Below, in pieces: positions 1 through 9,421 of a DNA stretch of 64,000 bases. A model generated the notes under the pieces. It did no database searches and was not told the origin of the DNA. It saw nothing but the letters and a program-made list of their open reading frames with translations. Each line of letters begins with the position of its first letter. Position 1 is the first letter of the stretch. A program made the position numbers and the translations under genes. Source of the DNA: Cloacibacillus porcorum (GTDB lineage: Bacteria; Synergistota; Synergistia; Synergistales; Synergistaceae); contig NZ_CP016757.1 of assembly GCF_001701045.1 (NCBI RefSeq), positions 124,001 to 188,000 on the forward strand, read 5' to 3'.

Positions 1-485
1 AGATCCTCTTTGATTCGGCGGTGGCCTCTTCCGTCCTCATGCTCGTCGTCGGGATGGCAACGGCCCTTTCCAGAATTCTGACCATTTTGCAGATCCCCCA
101 GGCGATCGCTAATGAATTGACCGCCATGACCTCCAATAAGATCATCATCCTTCTGCTGCTCAATCTCCTCTTGTTGTTCGTAGGCTGTCTGATGGATCTT
201 GGCGCGGCGGTCGTCATGTTCGTACCGTGTCTTTTGCCCCTAGCCGAACAGTTGGGCTTAAATCTCGTCCATTTCGGCGCGATGGTCACGATCAACCTGA
301 TAATCGGTTTCTTCACTCCCCCCGTCGGCGTATGCCTCTATGTGGGGACCAGTGTCGGCAATGTAACGATAGAGGAGTTATGTAAGGTCATAATGCCCTT
401 TGTGGTGATTGGGATAGCGCTCGCTTTGATCGTCACCTTCGTTCCCGCCGTAACTCTCTGGCTGCCGACGATGATGGGATATTGA
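1..485 (+). CDS. TRAP transporter large permease (DctM-type), 3' part only
   Basis: This is the C-terminal end of a TRAP dicarboxylate-type large membrane subunit; the reading frame is open from base 3, so the gene begins before the window. About 160 residues remain. They form three or four hydrophobic helices and include the stretch FFTPPVGVCLYVG, which is typical of the last part of DctM proteins. DctM forms the Na+-coupled membrane channel that works with the periplasmic binding protein encoded 72 bp downstream. It heads the catabolic locus that runs to 11221, so the pair probably imports the substrate of that locus. The substrate cannot be read from the sequence. Confidence 0.9.
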   Translation, partial: ILFDSAVASSVLMLVVGMATALSRILTILQIPQAIANELTAMTSNKIIILLLLNLLLLFVGCLMDLGAAVVMFVPCLLPLAEQLGLNLVHFGAMVTINLIIGFFTPPVGVCLYVGTSVGNVTIEELCKVIMPFVVIGIALALIVTFVPAVTLWLPTMMGY

Positions 486-557
486 AGTTATTATCTTTGC
501 GCACTCTATGTTACAAAAAATATAGTGAAAAACAAAAACGCTAGGAGGGAAATTGTA

Positions 558-1616
558 ATGAAAAAAGGAAGAGGTCTATTCATTATCGCGCAGATGTTGG
601 TTGTTATCCTGCTGTTTGTCTCGTGTGCCGCGGCGGCTCCCGCGAAACCGGAATATGAATGGAAATACGGAGAGGCTTTGGGGCCCAAACATCCGCTGAC
701 GATCGGCGCCCGGGCCTTCGCGGACAAACTCGGCGAATTGACGAACGGACGTGTGAAACTGACGGTTTATGACAGCGGCTCGCTCGGTACGATCCAGGAA
801 CTGATCGAAGGCGTCGACATCGGCTCCATTGAGTTCATAGACGTGTCTATGGCGCCGCTCTCTACTTTCTCGTCAAAATTTTACGCCTTCAATCTGCCCT
901 ATCTATTCAACAATGTAGACGTCGCCTATGCTTTCGAGGACGGGCCGATGGGGCAGGAGCTTAAGGGGCCGGTCGGCAAAAGCGGCATAAGCGTCATTGG
1001 CTTTATGGAAAACGGGATGCGCTCTCTTACCAGCAATGTGCGCATAGTAGAGCCAAAGGATGTTGTCGGCCGGAAGATCAGGACAATGTCAAACAAAGTC
1101 CATATGACGGCCTTCGAGAAGGCGGGCGCCTCCGCGGTGCCGATGGTCTTCAGCGAACTATTTACGGCTCTTCAGCAGAATGTCATTGACGGACAGGAAA
1201 ATCCGCTGCTTAACATTCAGGATATGAGTTTCTACGAAGTCCAGAAGTATCTGACGCTGACGGAACATTTCTACGACATTACAGTTTTCTGTGTAAATAC
1301 GAAACTTTACAACTCCGTGCCCGCGGACATCCGCGCCGCGATTGACGAGGCTGCCGCCTACATGACGGAGGTCCACCGCCGGGAGTGCATAAAACAAAAC
1401 GATAACGTCCTGGATTTCTTCAAACAGAAAAGCAAGATGGAAATCATACGTTTGACCCCGGAACAGAAAGCGGCCTGGAAAAAGGCGATGATGCCGACAT
1501 ACGACATTTATAGAAAAGAGATCGGCGCCGAATACCTGGATAAAGTTATCGCCGAGGTCGCCCGTCTGCAGGCGCAATATGACGCCGGCAAGCTTGACAC
1601 CTCCCGCTGGAGGTAA
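558..1616 (+). CDS. TRAP transporter solute-binding protein (DctP family)
   Basis: Periplasmic binding protein of a tripartite (TRAP) importer, about 352 aa. The start at 558 is chosen because AGGAGGG lies 8 bases upstream; an earlier in-frame codon at 525 lacks this. The N-terminus (MKKGRGLFIIAQMLVVILLF) is a signal sequence, and the following VSC could be a weak lipobox. The body shows family landmarks: GPKHPLTIGARAFADKLGE near the start, the central LPYLF segment and GQENPLLNIQ, where DctP proteins usually bind the carboxylate. The gene follows dctM and precedes the glycyl-radical enzyme, so its ligand is probably an organic acid degraded by the genes downstream. The ligand is not identified. 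Confidence 0.93.
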   Translation: MKKGRGLFIIAQMLVVILLFVSCAAAAPAKPEYEWKYGEALGPKHPLTIGARAFADKLGELTNGRVKLTVYDSGSLGTIQELIEGVDIGSIEFIDVSMAPLSTFSSKFYAFNLPYLFNNVDVAYAFEDGPMGQELKGPVGKSGISVIGFMENGMRSLTSNVRIVEPKDVVGRKIRTMSNKVHMTAFEKAGASAVPMVFSELFTALQQNVIDGQENPLLNIQDMSFYEVQKYLTLTEHFYDITVFCVNTKLYNSVPADIRAAIDEAAAYMTEVHRRECIKQNDNVLDFFKQKSKMEIIRLTPEQKAAWKKAMMPTYDIYRKEIGAEYLDKVIAEVARLQAQYDAGKLDTSRWR

Positions 1617-1704
1617 GGCGGCCGCCGTTTGAAGGACGATACGCCTGACGGCGGCGGGCAGATCAAAGCGGTTGTCCCGTGTGCTGAGAGGGCGGCTGAT
1701 GCGG

Positions 1705-1732
1705 GATACTCTCTGATTTCGCAGAGAGTATC
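1705..1732 (+). other. stem-loop in the dctP-GRE intergenic
   Basis: A perfect 11-bp stem (GATACTCTCTG with CAGAGAGTATC) and a 6-base loop lie 40 bases before the start of the glycyl-radical enzyme. No T run follows, so it is not an ordinary terminator. It could be an mRNA stability or processing element separating transporter from enzyme expression. Confidence 0.5.
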
Positions 1733-1772
1733 TCCATCTTACAAAAAACAGGCTGGAAAGCGAGGTATAGAG

Positions 1773-4343
1773 ATGTCTCAGACTGTTACACAGAAAAAGA
1801 CGGGCGGTGCGCTGGGGCTTGATATCCGTTCCGGAAAAGTGGCAAAAACTGGAAGTACAAAACGTATACAAGAGTTAAACGGGCTCCTGCACGCTACCCG
1901 TCCGAGCATTGATATACAGCGCGCCAGAGCGTTTACAAAGGTCTACCGGGAGACTGAAGGGGAGCCGGAGCTGCTTCGCCGGTATAAGGCCAGCGCGGAG
2001 ATGTACCGGTCCTTCAAACCGGTCATTTATGACCATGAACGGCTGGCCGGTTGGGCGGCGGGCAAAATCAGGGGCGCCCAGATATGCCTCGATACCCACG
2101 CGCATTGGATCGGCGACGATCTGGACGCGCTGGAGACCCGCATGTACGACCCGTTCGTCGTGCCTGACGAATATAAGAAAGAGCTGAAAGAGGTACATAT
2201 TCCCTATTGGAAGGATAAAACCATAACGGCGCTGCTCATAAAACAGCTGCCCATCGACCCCGACCTTGTCATCGGCGGCGTTGTCGGTGAGGTGGATATC
2301 GCAAACTACCTCAATAACTGCGGCTCTCATTTCATCGCGGATTTCCCGACACTGATGGAAAAGGGCGTTCGGTATTACTATGAGACCGCCCAGGAGCAGC
2401 TCAATAAATTGGATCTGAACGTCCCCGAATCCCTGGATAAACGTCTGTTCTACATAGGCATATCCGAAGTCTGTCTGGCGATAAAGCAGTTTGCGGAAAA
2501 TTACGCCGCCGCCGCGTCGGAGAAAGCGCGCAGAGAGACAGATCCGGTCCGCAAGCAGGAGCTGCTTGATATGGAAAAGGTTATGAGGCAGGTCCCCTGG
2601 AATCCCCCGCGCAGCTTCTACGAGGCGATAGAAATGGCCTGGCTGGTCGTCATGTTCCAGTTTATGGAGGGGGCCGGTCCCTCCGCCACACACGGCCGTT
2701 TTGACCAGTATATGTATCCCTTTTACCGGCAGGGAATCGCCGACGGGACGCTCACTCCCGAACTGGCCATGGAGTTTATCGAGGAGCTGTATATCAAATG
2801 CACGTCGAACCCGTGGTTCGTCTCGACGCCCAGATCGCATATCGTCGGCGGTTACTATCGTTACGCCCATGTGGATGTCGGCGGCCTTGACAAACACGGA
2901 CATGACGCGACGAACGAACTATCCTACCTCTGCCTGCGGGCCATGCGCTATGTCAAAACGAACGCGCCGACCGTCAGCATCCTGCTGCACCAGAAAACGC
3001 CGGACTCCCTGCTTTATGAGGCCTGCGCTCTCGCCGCGGAGGGTATGGGGCATCCGTCGTTTTTTAACTGCGAGACCCTGTATGACATGCTGGAGGGCCG
3101 CGCCGCCGGACTGCACGGGAAAAGCCCCTACACGAGAAGGCAGATACTTGAATACGGCGGCCCGATCGGGTGCGTCGAAGTCGGCCTTGCGGGACACCAG
3201 TTCGGCCACACGGAGGCGGGGAACGTCAACATCCCCGAGTGCTGCAACCTGGTTTTGTTCAACGGCGAGAAAAACGGCAGGCTTATAAGCATCCGCACGG
3301 GAGACCCCACGCAGCTCAAAACATTTGAGGAATTTCTCGCGGCGGTCAAGGCGCAGATAGCGCACACGATCGATATCTGCCACATCGGCCTGACGGTCGG
3401 CGAAAAAATCATCGCGGAGCGTTTTGCCCTTCCGACCTTCACCATGTTCTGCCGCGACGCGGTTTTGCGGGGCAAAGACGTTACTCAGGGCGGAGCCTAC
3501 TGCAATATCGGCCCCTCAGTACAGATAATGGGGCTGGGTACGCTGATCGATTCTCTGGCCGCGATCAAGAAGGTCGTATATGAGGATAAAGAGGCGACGA
3601 TCGCGGATATTCGGGCCGCGATTGAGGCAGATTTCGCGGGATACGAGGAATTGCGCGCCAAACTCAGGAAGGCCCCGAAGTACGGCAATAACGACGATTA
3701 TGCCGACAGCATCGGGATCGACCTGTGGGAATTCTGCGCCGATGAGGTACGCTCTCATAAAACATATCTGGGGCATTATGCGGACCCGGGAATCAAGACG
3801 GTACAGGCCAACGTAGGATACGGCGAGTCTACCCGCGCGACGCCGGACGGCCGCCTCGCCGGTTCTCCCTTTTCCGATACGATGTCCGCCTCTCAGCAGG
3901 CCGACATCCACGGCCCGGTGGCCGCCGCGATGAGCTATGGAAAGTTTGATTTTTCCCTCTTCACAAACGGTACGCTTCTGAACATGTGGGTGAACCGCGG
4001 CGAGCTGATCGAGGAAGATCTTGAACGGGACGACCGGGCGGAGAGCCTTCCCCCGTTCGGTATGCCCGCCGTCAATACGCCGGAGGGGACCTATGTCGAA
4101 CCCGTTTATAAACCGGCTGGCATGAGAAACCTTGCGAACCTGGTCCGCACGATGCTCAACGACATGGGCATCTACCATGTGCAGTTCAATACGGTGAATA
4201 AGAAAACGCTGTTGGAGGCGCAGAAAAATCCGGAAAAATATCCGACGCTGATCGTACGGGTGGCGGGATACAGCGCCTATTGGACCGACCTCGGAGTAAA
4301 GACGCAGAACGATATCATCAACCGCACCGAACATAATTTTTAA
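1773..4343 (+). CDS. glycyl-radical enzyme, eliminase type, substrate unknown
   Basis: Glycyl-radical enzyme of the pyruvate formate-lyase superfamily, 856 aa from the ATG at 1773 (GAGG seven bases upstream). The C-terminal radical loop reads RVAGYSAYW, with the radical glycine about 30 residues from the end. The active-site loop is GPIGCVEVG, with Cys467 and Glu469. The Cys-x-Glu arrangement is shared by diol dehydratases, choline TMA-lyase, hydroxyproline dehydratase, isethionate lyase and hydroxyphenylacetate decarboxylase, so radical elimination or lysis is expected rather than pyruvate cleavage or fumarate addition. The cognate activase follows at 4419. The neighbouring aldehyde dehydrogenase would fit an aldehyde product. 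The specificity is not identified from sequence; the Val-Gly after Glu469 may help a subfamily comparison. Confidence 0.9.
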   Translation: MSQTVTQKKTGGALGLDIRSGKVAKTGSTKRIQELNGLLHATRPSIDIQRARAFTKVYRETEGEPELLRRYKASAEMYRSFKPVIYDHERLAGWAAGKIRGAQICLDTHAHWIGDDLDALETRMYDPFVVPDEYKKELKEVHIPYWKDKTITALLIKQLPIDPDLVIGGVVGEVDIANYLNNCGSHFIADFPTLMEKGVRYYYETAQEQLNKLDLNVPESLDKRLFYIGISEVCLAIKQFAENYAAAASEKARRETDPVRKQELLDMEKVMRQVPWNPPRSFYEAIEMAWLVVMFQFMEGAGPSATHGRFDQYMYPFYRQGIADGTLTPELAMEFIEELYIKCTSNPWFVSTPRSHIVGGYYRYAHVDVGGLDKHGHDATNELSYLCLRAMRYVKTNAPTVSILLHQKTPDSLLYEACALAAEGMGHPSFFNCETLYDMLEGRAAGLHGKSPYTRRQILEYGGPIGCVEVGLAGHQFGHTEAGNVNIPECCNLVLFNGEKNGRLISIRTGDPTQLKTFEEFLAAVKAQIAHTIDICHIGLTVGEKIIAERFALPTFTMFCRDAVLRGKDVTQGGAYCNIGPSVQIMGLGTLIDSLAAIKKVVYEDKEATIADIRAAIEADFAGYEELRAKLRKAPKYGNNDDYADSIGIDLWEFCADEVRSHKTYLGHYADPGIKTVQANVGYGESTRATPDGRLAGSPFSDTMSASQQADIHGPVAAAMSYGKFDFSLFTNGTLLNMWVNRGELIEEDLERDDRAESLPPFGMPAVNTPEGTYVEPVYKPAGMRNLANLVRTMLNDMGIYHVQFNTVNKKTLLEAQKNPEKYPTLIVRVAGYSAYWTDLGVKTQNDIINRTEHNF

Positions 4344-4418
4344 AGGCCGGCCATTTTTGTCAAATGCCGGGCGTCTGAGAAGGGCCGTACATTATTATCC
4401 GGGAAGGGAGGCAGCCTC

Positions 4419-5390
4419 ATGGCAGAGAACAGGGCGGAGAAAACGGCGATTATTTACGATATCGAGGGTTATCGCAACGAAGACGGCCCCGGAATGAGGA
4501 CCATGGTTTTCTTTAAAGGCTGCCCGTTGAGATGTATGTGGTGCAGCAATCCCTTTGGCCTGAGTATGGAGCCGCAGCTTATTTTCAATCAGAATAAATG
4601 CGGCGGCTGCGGAAAGTGCCTTGACCTCTGTCCGGCTTCGGCGAACAGTTTTGAAGAGGGCGGGATACGGATGGATTTTGCGCGCTGTACCGGCTGCGGA
4701 AAATGTATCGCTCCCTGCGTAACGGACGCGAGGAGAATGTCCGGAGAACAATATACGGTCTCGGAGTTGTTTAAAGAGGTTCAAAAACATGCGCTGTTCT
4801 TTCGCAGGAACAGCGGCGGAGTTTCGCTGTCGGGAGGGGAGGTGCTGCTGCAGAGTGAATTTGCCTCGGATTTTCTGCGGGTCTGCCGCGCGAATTATCT
4901 CCATACCACGATAGAGACGTCAGGATATGCGGAATGGGAAAAATTTGAAAGTGTGGCACGGTACTGCGACCTCGTTTTTTTTGATTTAAAGATCTTTGAC
5001 GCCGGTATCCATAAAAAATACACCGGCGTGGACAATAAAATAATACTTCAAAATATGGAGAAGCTATGTTCCCTTGCGAAGGCGAAGGGCAGCCCCAACG
5101 TTATTATTCGCCGGCTGATAATAGAGGGCGTTACGGCCGAGGAGGATATCATCCAGGCGGCGAAGTTTGTAAACGAACTGCCTGTCCATCCGGAAATCAA
5201 CCTGCTTCCCTTCCACAATTTCGGCGCGGCAAAGTATGCCATGTGCGGGCGGGAGTATCAGATGGAAGAAAAGGCGCTGATGGGTGTCAACGACGCGCTG
5301 ATGCGGCGCGCGCGGGAATTGACGGTACGGAATGCGCCGAATTGCCGCGTCAGCGTCGGCGGCGGAAATATCGAAGGCGCCGCCCTCTGA
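4419..5390 (+). CDS. glycyl-radical enzyme activating enzyme (radical SAM)
   Basis: Activase that installs the glycyl radical on the upstream enzyme using S-adenosylmethionine and an iron-sulfur cluster, 323 aa. The radical SAM motif CPLRCMWC gives Cys35, Cys39 and Cys42. Two ferredoxin-like Cys clusters follow (CGGCGKCLDLCP and CTGCGKC), as in the long activases of the choline-lyase, dehydratase and decarboxylase classes; pyruvate formate-lyase activase lacks them. SLSGGEVLLQ matches the conserved GGE motif of radical SAM proteins. GGGAAGGGAGG precedes the ATG, and the gap after the glycyl-radical enzyme is 75 bp, so the two genes are probably one operon. Confidence 0.95.
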   Translation: MAENRAEKTAIIYDIEGYRNEDGPGMRTMVFFKGCPLRCMWCSNPFGLSMEPQLIFNQNKCGGCGKCLDLCPASANSFEEGGIRMDFARCTGCGKCIAPCVTDARRMSGEQYTVSELFKEVQKHALFFRRNSGGVSLSGGEVLLQSEFASDFLRVCRANYLHTTIETSGYAEWEKFESVARYCDLVFFDLKIFDAGIHKKYTGVDNKIILQNMEKLCSLAKAKGSPNVIIRRLIIEGVTAEEDIIQAAKFVNELPVHPEINLLPFHNFGAAKYAMCGREYQMEEKALMGVNDALMRRARELTVRNAPNCRVSVGGGNIEGAAL

Positions 5391-5632
5391 CAGGCGCGGC
5401 AAAACATTTTACAGGGATTTTAGTCTTTCCCTTTCCTTAACAGGCAGCGCCCCGAACAAAACATGCAGGCGGAAAAGGCGGCCGCCGCTGAATACGTACA
5501 AGGTTTAAAAAGTCCAAATAAAGGAAGTGACGGCCTGACGGCTCTTATGCCGAGCCGACGAAGAGGTAACTTTAAGGCGGCACACGAAGGTTATTGGCTT
5601 ATGGATGTCTATTCCAAGGAGGCGTGATAGAG
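5391..5632. other. intergenic, possible structured leader
   Basis: This 242-bp gap between the activase and the dehydrogenase has no convincing gene. It contains a short GGCTC/GAGCC hairpin near 5540-5565 and several GC-rich repeats. I could not match it to a known riboswitch class. Confidence 0.3.
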
Positions 5633-6520
5633 ATGGTTTTAGGATATATAGGTTTTGGCGAAGCCGCGTTTGAGATGAGCACGGGGCTAAGGGGCGAAGG
5701 GCTCAAGGATATTGTCGCGTTTGACAATATGATAGAACATCCGGTCTTCGGCCCGCAAATAAAAAACCGCGCCGGGCTGTCGGCGGTCAAACTTCTTCCT
5801 TCGGCCGCGGAGGTTATCGCCGCGAGCGACCTGGTCATGGTAGCGGTCCCGGCGAGCGTCACGCTGCACACCTGCGAGACGATCGCGGAATATTTCCGCC
5901 CTGGACAGCTTTACGTCGATCTCACGGCGGCCTCCCCCGCCGTCAAGAAGGCCGCGGCGCTGCTGGCCGGTAAATATGGCGCCGATTTTGTTGATGCCGC
6001 GATGATGGGGGTATTGCCCAAATTCAAACACAAAGTTCCCATCCTGGCGTCGGGAGCGGGAGCCGCCCGTTTCTTTGAAACGATGTCTCCCTATGGGATG
6101 AAAATCGAGATCGTCGGCGACGAGCCGGGCGCGGCCTCGGGAATTAAACTGGTGCGCAGCTTATGTATGAAGGGTATGGCGGCCGTAGTGATGGAGACGC
6201 TGGAGGCGGCCGTCACACTGGGCATCGCGGACCGGGTAGTTCCGGGCATCTGCAAAACTTTAGAGGAATGCACCTTCGAGCAGACGCTGGACCGCCTCTC
6301 CGTCGGCACCGCGCTGCATGCGGCAAGGCGCACCGCGGAACTTTCCGGCTGCATGGAAATGCTCCGTGACGCGGGCATAGACAGCACAGTCGCGGAAGCC
6401 GCCTCTAAAAAACACGACCTGATCGCCAAACTTAATCTTAAAGAGCATTTCGCGGAAAAGCCGCCTCACGCTTGGCCGGAGGTAATTGAGGCCGTCGTAA
6501 ATTCAAATAGCGGGAAATAA
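5633..6520 (+). CDS. NAD(P)-dependent beta-hydroxyacid dehydrogenase-like protein (DUF1932 type)
   Basis: About 295 aa from the ATG at 5633, which has AAGGAGG ten bases upstream. The N-terminus LGYIGFGEAAFEM is the dinucleotide-binding loop of the 6-phosphogluconate / 3-hydroxyisobutyrate dehydrogenase family. VDLTAASP corresponds to the substrate-binding motif, and GIKLVRSLCMKG supplies the catalytic lysine of the helical domain. The C-terminal part resembles DUF1932 proteins. The family oxidises beta-hydroxy acids or reduces the matching oxo acids. In nicotinate fermentation a relative handles 2-(hydroxymethyl)glutarate, which is relevant because the next gene resembles methylitaconate isomerase. 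The exact substrate is unknown. Confidence 0.85.
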   Translation: MVLGYIGFGEAAFEMSTGLRGEGLKDIVAFDNMIEHPVFGPQIKNRAGLSAVKLLPSAAEVIAASDLVMVAVPASVTLHTCETIAEYFRPGQLYVDLTAASPAVKKAAALLAGKYGADFVDAAMMGVLPKFKHKVPILASGAGAARFFETMSPYGMKIEIVGDEPGAASGIKLVRSLCMKGMAAVVMETLEAAVTLGIADRVVPGICKTLEECTFEQTLDRLSVGTALHAARRTAELSGCMEMLRDAGIDSTVAEAASKKHDLIAKLNLKEHFAEKPPHAWPEVIEAVVNSNSGK

Positions 6521-6625
6521 CTGATCGGAGAGCCAGGCTCTTACAGGCAAAGCGGCTGAAGCCCTCACGGGATTATTGATACACGCCGCAATAGACAAAT
6601 TGCATCAGGAAAGGGAGGCTGCGTT

Positions 6626-7795
6626 ATGAAGCCGAATACAAAAATACCGTGCGTTTTCATGCGGGGCGGAACGAGCAAGGCGCTGTTCTTTCATGAAAAA
6701 GACCTGCCGGAAGACGAAAGCCTGCGCGACAAGATAATATTGAGCGCGCTGGGCAGCCCAGACGTCCGCCAAATTGACGGCATGGGCGGCGGGACGACGA
6801 CGACAAGCAAAGTCGCCATAATAAAGAAAAGCTCCCGGGAAGGGGTGGACATAGACTACACTTTCCGTCAGGTGAGCCCCGAAAGCTCAATCGTAGGCAA
6901 GACGATGAACTGCGGGAATATATCTTCGGCCGTGGGTCCATTTGCCATTGATGAAGGACTTGTGGAGGCGGTGGAGCCCGTCACAAGCGTCCGGGTTTTC
7001 AACACGAACACCAATAAGCTTATGGTCCTGCACGTTCCCGTCGGGAACGGACGCGCTTTGACGGAGGGAAATTTTGAGATAGACGGCGTGCCGGGTACCG
7101 GCGCTAAGATACAGATAGAATTCAGCAATCCTCAGGGAGCGGTGTCGGGCAGGCTGCTGCCCACCGGCAGCCCGCTTGATACGATCGTCATCGACGGAAA
7201 GACCTATGAATACTCACTTTTGGACGTAGGCAACCCCACCGTATTTGTGCGCGCCGAGCAGTTCGGCCTCAGCGGGCTCGAGCTTCCGGCTGAATTTGAG
7301 GCGCTGCCCAACAGCGGCGAAATATGCAGGCTTCTTGAGATAATCCGCGGCACATGCGCCATTTCACTGGGCCTCGCGAGCGACCTTGAAGATGCGGCGG
7401 TCAACAGCCAAACGCTGCCGAAAATCTCCCTCTGTACGACGTCGAAGGACTATACCGCGGGCGACGGCCGCCTCATCAAAAAAGAGAGCGTCGACTATGT
7501 GGGGCGGATGTTCTCCCTGGGTATGAAAATGATTCAGGCGCACATGGCCTTACCGGGAATTTGCGCGCTGGCGGCGGCCAATCTTCCCGGCTCCGTGATC
7601 AACAGGCTGCTGCACGAGAGTTCATGCGGCGGGGCAAAATTCGAGAGCCTACGCATCGGCCACCCATTCGGCATCATGGAGGTCGACGGACGTTTGGCGG
7701 AAAACGCCGAAGGCGGATACGACGTCACCTGCGGGATGATCGGCCGTACCGCCAGACGCCTGATGGAAGGTTTCGTATATGTACGGGAAGGGTAG
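6626..7795 (+). CDS. PrpF / 3-methylitaconate isomerase family protein
   Basis: 389 aa, ATG at 6626 after AAAGGGAGG. The start IPCVFMRGGTSKALFF is the hallmark of PrpF-family proteins, which move a double bond in unsaturated di- or tricarboxylates (2-methylaconitate isomerase, 3-methylitaconate isomerase, oxalomesaconate tautomerase). GGGTTTTSKVAII and the internal MNCGNISSAVGPFA carry the lysine and cysteine regions expected to do the proton shuttle. No prpB or prpC (methylcitrate cycle) gene is nearby, so a methylcitrate role is not supported. With the aconitase-like pair downstream, it probably prepares an unsaturated acid for hydration. The substrate is inferred only at the level of an unsaturated carboxylate. 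Confidence 0.87.
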   Translation: MKPNTKIPCVFMRGGTSKALFFHEKDLPEDESLRDKIILSALGSPDVRQIDGMGGGTTTTSKVAIIKKSSREGVDIDYTFRQVSPESSIVGKTMNCGNISSAVGPFAIDEGLVEAVEPVTSVRVFNTNTNKLMVLHVPVGNGRALTEGNFEIDGVPGTGAKIQIEFSNPQGAVSGRLLPTGSPLDTIVIDGKTYEYSLLDVGNPTVFVRAEQFGLSGLELPAEFEALPNSGEICRLLEIIRGTCAISLGLASDLEDAAVNSQTLPKISLCTTSKDYTAGDGRLIKKESVDYVGRMFSLGMKMIQAHMALPGICALAAANLPGSVINRLLHESSCGGAKFESLRIGHPFGIMEVDGRLAENAEGGYDVTCGMIGRTARRLMEGFVYVREG

Positions 7796-7806
7796 GTAAT
7801 ACAAAG

Positions 7807-9246
7807 ATGAGAGAATATAAACTTTATATCAACGGCGAGTGGATAGAGACAGAGACCGGTAAAATCGTCGACGATCTGAACCCGGCGGATGGTTCGTTGT
7901 TCGCGCGCGTTCACACGGCGGGTAAAAAAGAGGTCGAAGCCGCGCTGGCGGCGGCGGAGGGTGCGTTTGCGGGATGGTCCTCGCTCCTTGCGAGCCAGAG
8001 AGAGAAGATACTGCTGAAAGCCGCCGATAATATCGAGGCGCTGCGGGAAGAGGCGATCGAGATACTGATCGAAGAGGCGGGCTCTACCTTCATGAAGGCA
8101 AACGGAGAGGTCACCGCCTCCGCGAACACACTCCGCGTCGCGGCGGGAGAATGCCGCCGGGCCGAAGGAGAGGTCCTTCAGCCGACGTCTAATGGGCAGC
8201 TTTCCCTCGCGGTACGCGTGCCGCTCGGCGTAGTCGCGGCGATCGCGCCGTTCAATTTCCCGATCAACATCACTATGAAAAAAATCGCTTATGCGCTGGC
8301 CATTGGAAATACCATAGTCCTGAAACCAGCCTCTTACACCCCCGCGACGGGTTATCTCGTCGCCAAGGCCTTCGAGATGGCCGGACTGCCGGCCGGCGTG
8401 CTGAACGTCATTCCGGGGCCGGGAGGCATAGTCGGCGATATCCTGGTAGAGGACCCCCGCGTCAAATGCGTGACCTTTACCGGCTCCAGCCCCGTAGGAC
8501 GCGGCATTGCGGCAAAGGCCGCCAAGAATCTGAAAAAATACGCGCTGGAACTGGGCGGCAAGAACCCTCTGATCGTACTGAAAGATTTCGACGCGGCTAA
8601 GGCCGCCGAACTGGCCGCTTACGGATCCTTCTACAATCAGGGACAGACCTGCATAGCCACCTCGCGTATCATTGTGGAGGAACCTCTGTACGATGCTGTT
8701 TGTGAACAAATGCTCAAACAGGCGAAAAACTTCAAGGTCGGCGACCCGCACGAGAAAGATACGCTCGTCGGTCCGCTGATCGATCCATCCCAGTGTGATT
8801 TCATTGACGGGCAGATCAGAGACGCCCTCTCTAAAGGCGCCAAAGTCCTCTGCGGCGGCACGCACGAAGGCTCCTTCTTCCAGCCCACCATTCTCGCGGA
8901 TGTGACGCCGGAGATGGATATCTTCTATCAGGAAAGTTTCGGCCCTGTCGTCTCCATTTTCCGCGCGAAGGACCCGGCGCACGCCCTGGAGCTGGCGAAC
9001 GATAACGAGTACGGCCTTTCGTCGAGCATACTGACCAACGATTTGAATCTTGCCATTCAGCTGAGCCTCAAGATGCAGGCCGGGATGGTCCACGTCAACG
9101 ACTCGACGGTCGTCAGCACGAGCTGCACCGCTCCGTCGGGAGGCGTAAAGATGAGCGGCTTCGCCAAGGAGAGCGGAAAGTTTTCCGTGGACGTGTACTC
9201 GGAGCTTAAATGGGTGACGCTCCAATACGCGGATAAAAAAAGATAA
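7807..9246 (+). CDS. NAD(P)-dependent aldehyde dehydrogenase
   Basis: 479 aa from the ATG at 7807, only 11 bases after the isomerase stop; a longer reading frame upstream is overlap with that gene. Family motifs are clear: FNFPINITMKK in the cofactor-binding region, FTGSSPVG, catalytic Glu248 in LELGGKNPL and catalytic Cys282 in NQGQTCIATS. This is the acid-forming (hydrolytic) aldehyde dehydrogenase type, not the CoA-acylating AdhE type. It could oxidise an aldehyde released by the glycyl-radical enzyme. By eye it resembles the broad vanillin, benzaldehyde and semialdehyde group, which is not enough to name the substrate. Confidence 0.93.
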   Translation: MREYKLYINGEWIETETGKIVDDLNPADGSLFARVHTAGKKEVEAALAAAEGAFAGWSSLLASQREKILLKAADNIEALREEAIEILIEEAGSTFMKANGEVTASANTLRVAAGECRRAEGEVLQPTSNGQLSLAVRVPLGVVAAIAPFNFPINITMKKIAYALAIGNTIVLKPASYTPATGYLVAKAFEMAGLPAGVLNVIPGPGGIVGDILVEDPRVKCVTFTGSSPVGRGIAAKAAKNLKKYALELGGKNPLIVLKDFDAAKAAELAAYGSFYNQGQTCIATSRIIVEEPLYDAVCEQMLKQAKNFKVGDPHEKDTLVGPLIDPSQCDFIDGQIRDALSKGAKVLCGGTHEGSFFQPTILADVTPEMDIFYQESFGPVVSIFRAKDPAHALELANDNEYGLSSSILTNDLNLAIQLSLKMQAGMVHVNDSTVVSTSCTAPSGGVKMSGFAKESGKFSVDVYSELKWVTLQYADKKR

Positions 9247-9421
9247 TATAAATACAGGTCCGTCGCGGAAGCCGCCCCGTGAGGGGAAATAAGCGGTATA
9301 AATCAGCTTTTGGCGGCGTCCGCGGCGGGACCGGCGAGGCGGTAAAATTTCTAATGCCGCGCATGATACTTTTCTAAAAATAGAGCAGCCTTTACCCTAC
9401 AATGTGTTTGGAGGTATCAGT
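9247..9421. other. intergenic with long imperfect inverted repeat
   Basis: Between the aldehyde dehydrogenase and the hydratase lies an imperfect inverted repeat with arms GGTCCGTCGCGG (near 9257) and CCGCGGCGGGACC (near 9320). It may moderate read-through inside the operon. No gene is visible. Confidence 0.3.

Noticed and set aside
5391-5632. Possible riboswitch before the dehydrogenase
   Set aside because: A hairpin and a GAAGAGGTAAC segment suggested one, but I could not assemble the conserved core of any known class.
7534-9225. 563-codon minus-strand ORF opposite the isomerase and aldehyde dehydrogenase
   Set aside because: It lies antisense to two genes with full family motifs and reads as a basic, low-complexity shadow typical of GC-rich coding DNA.
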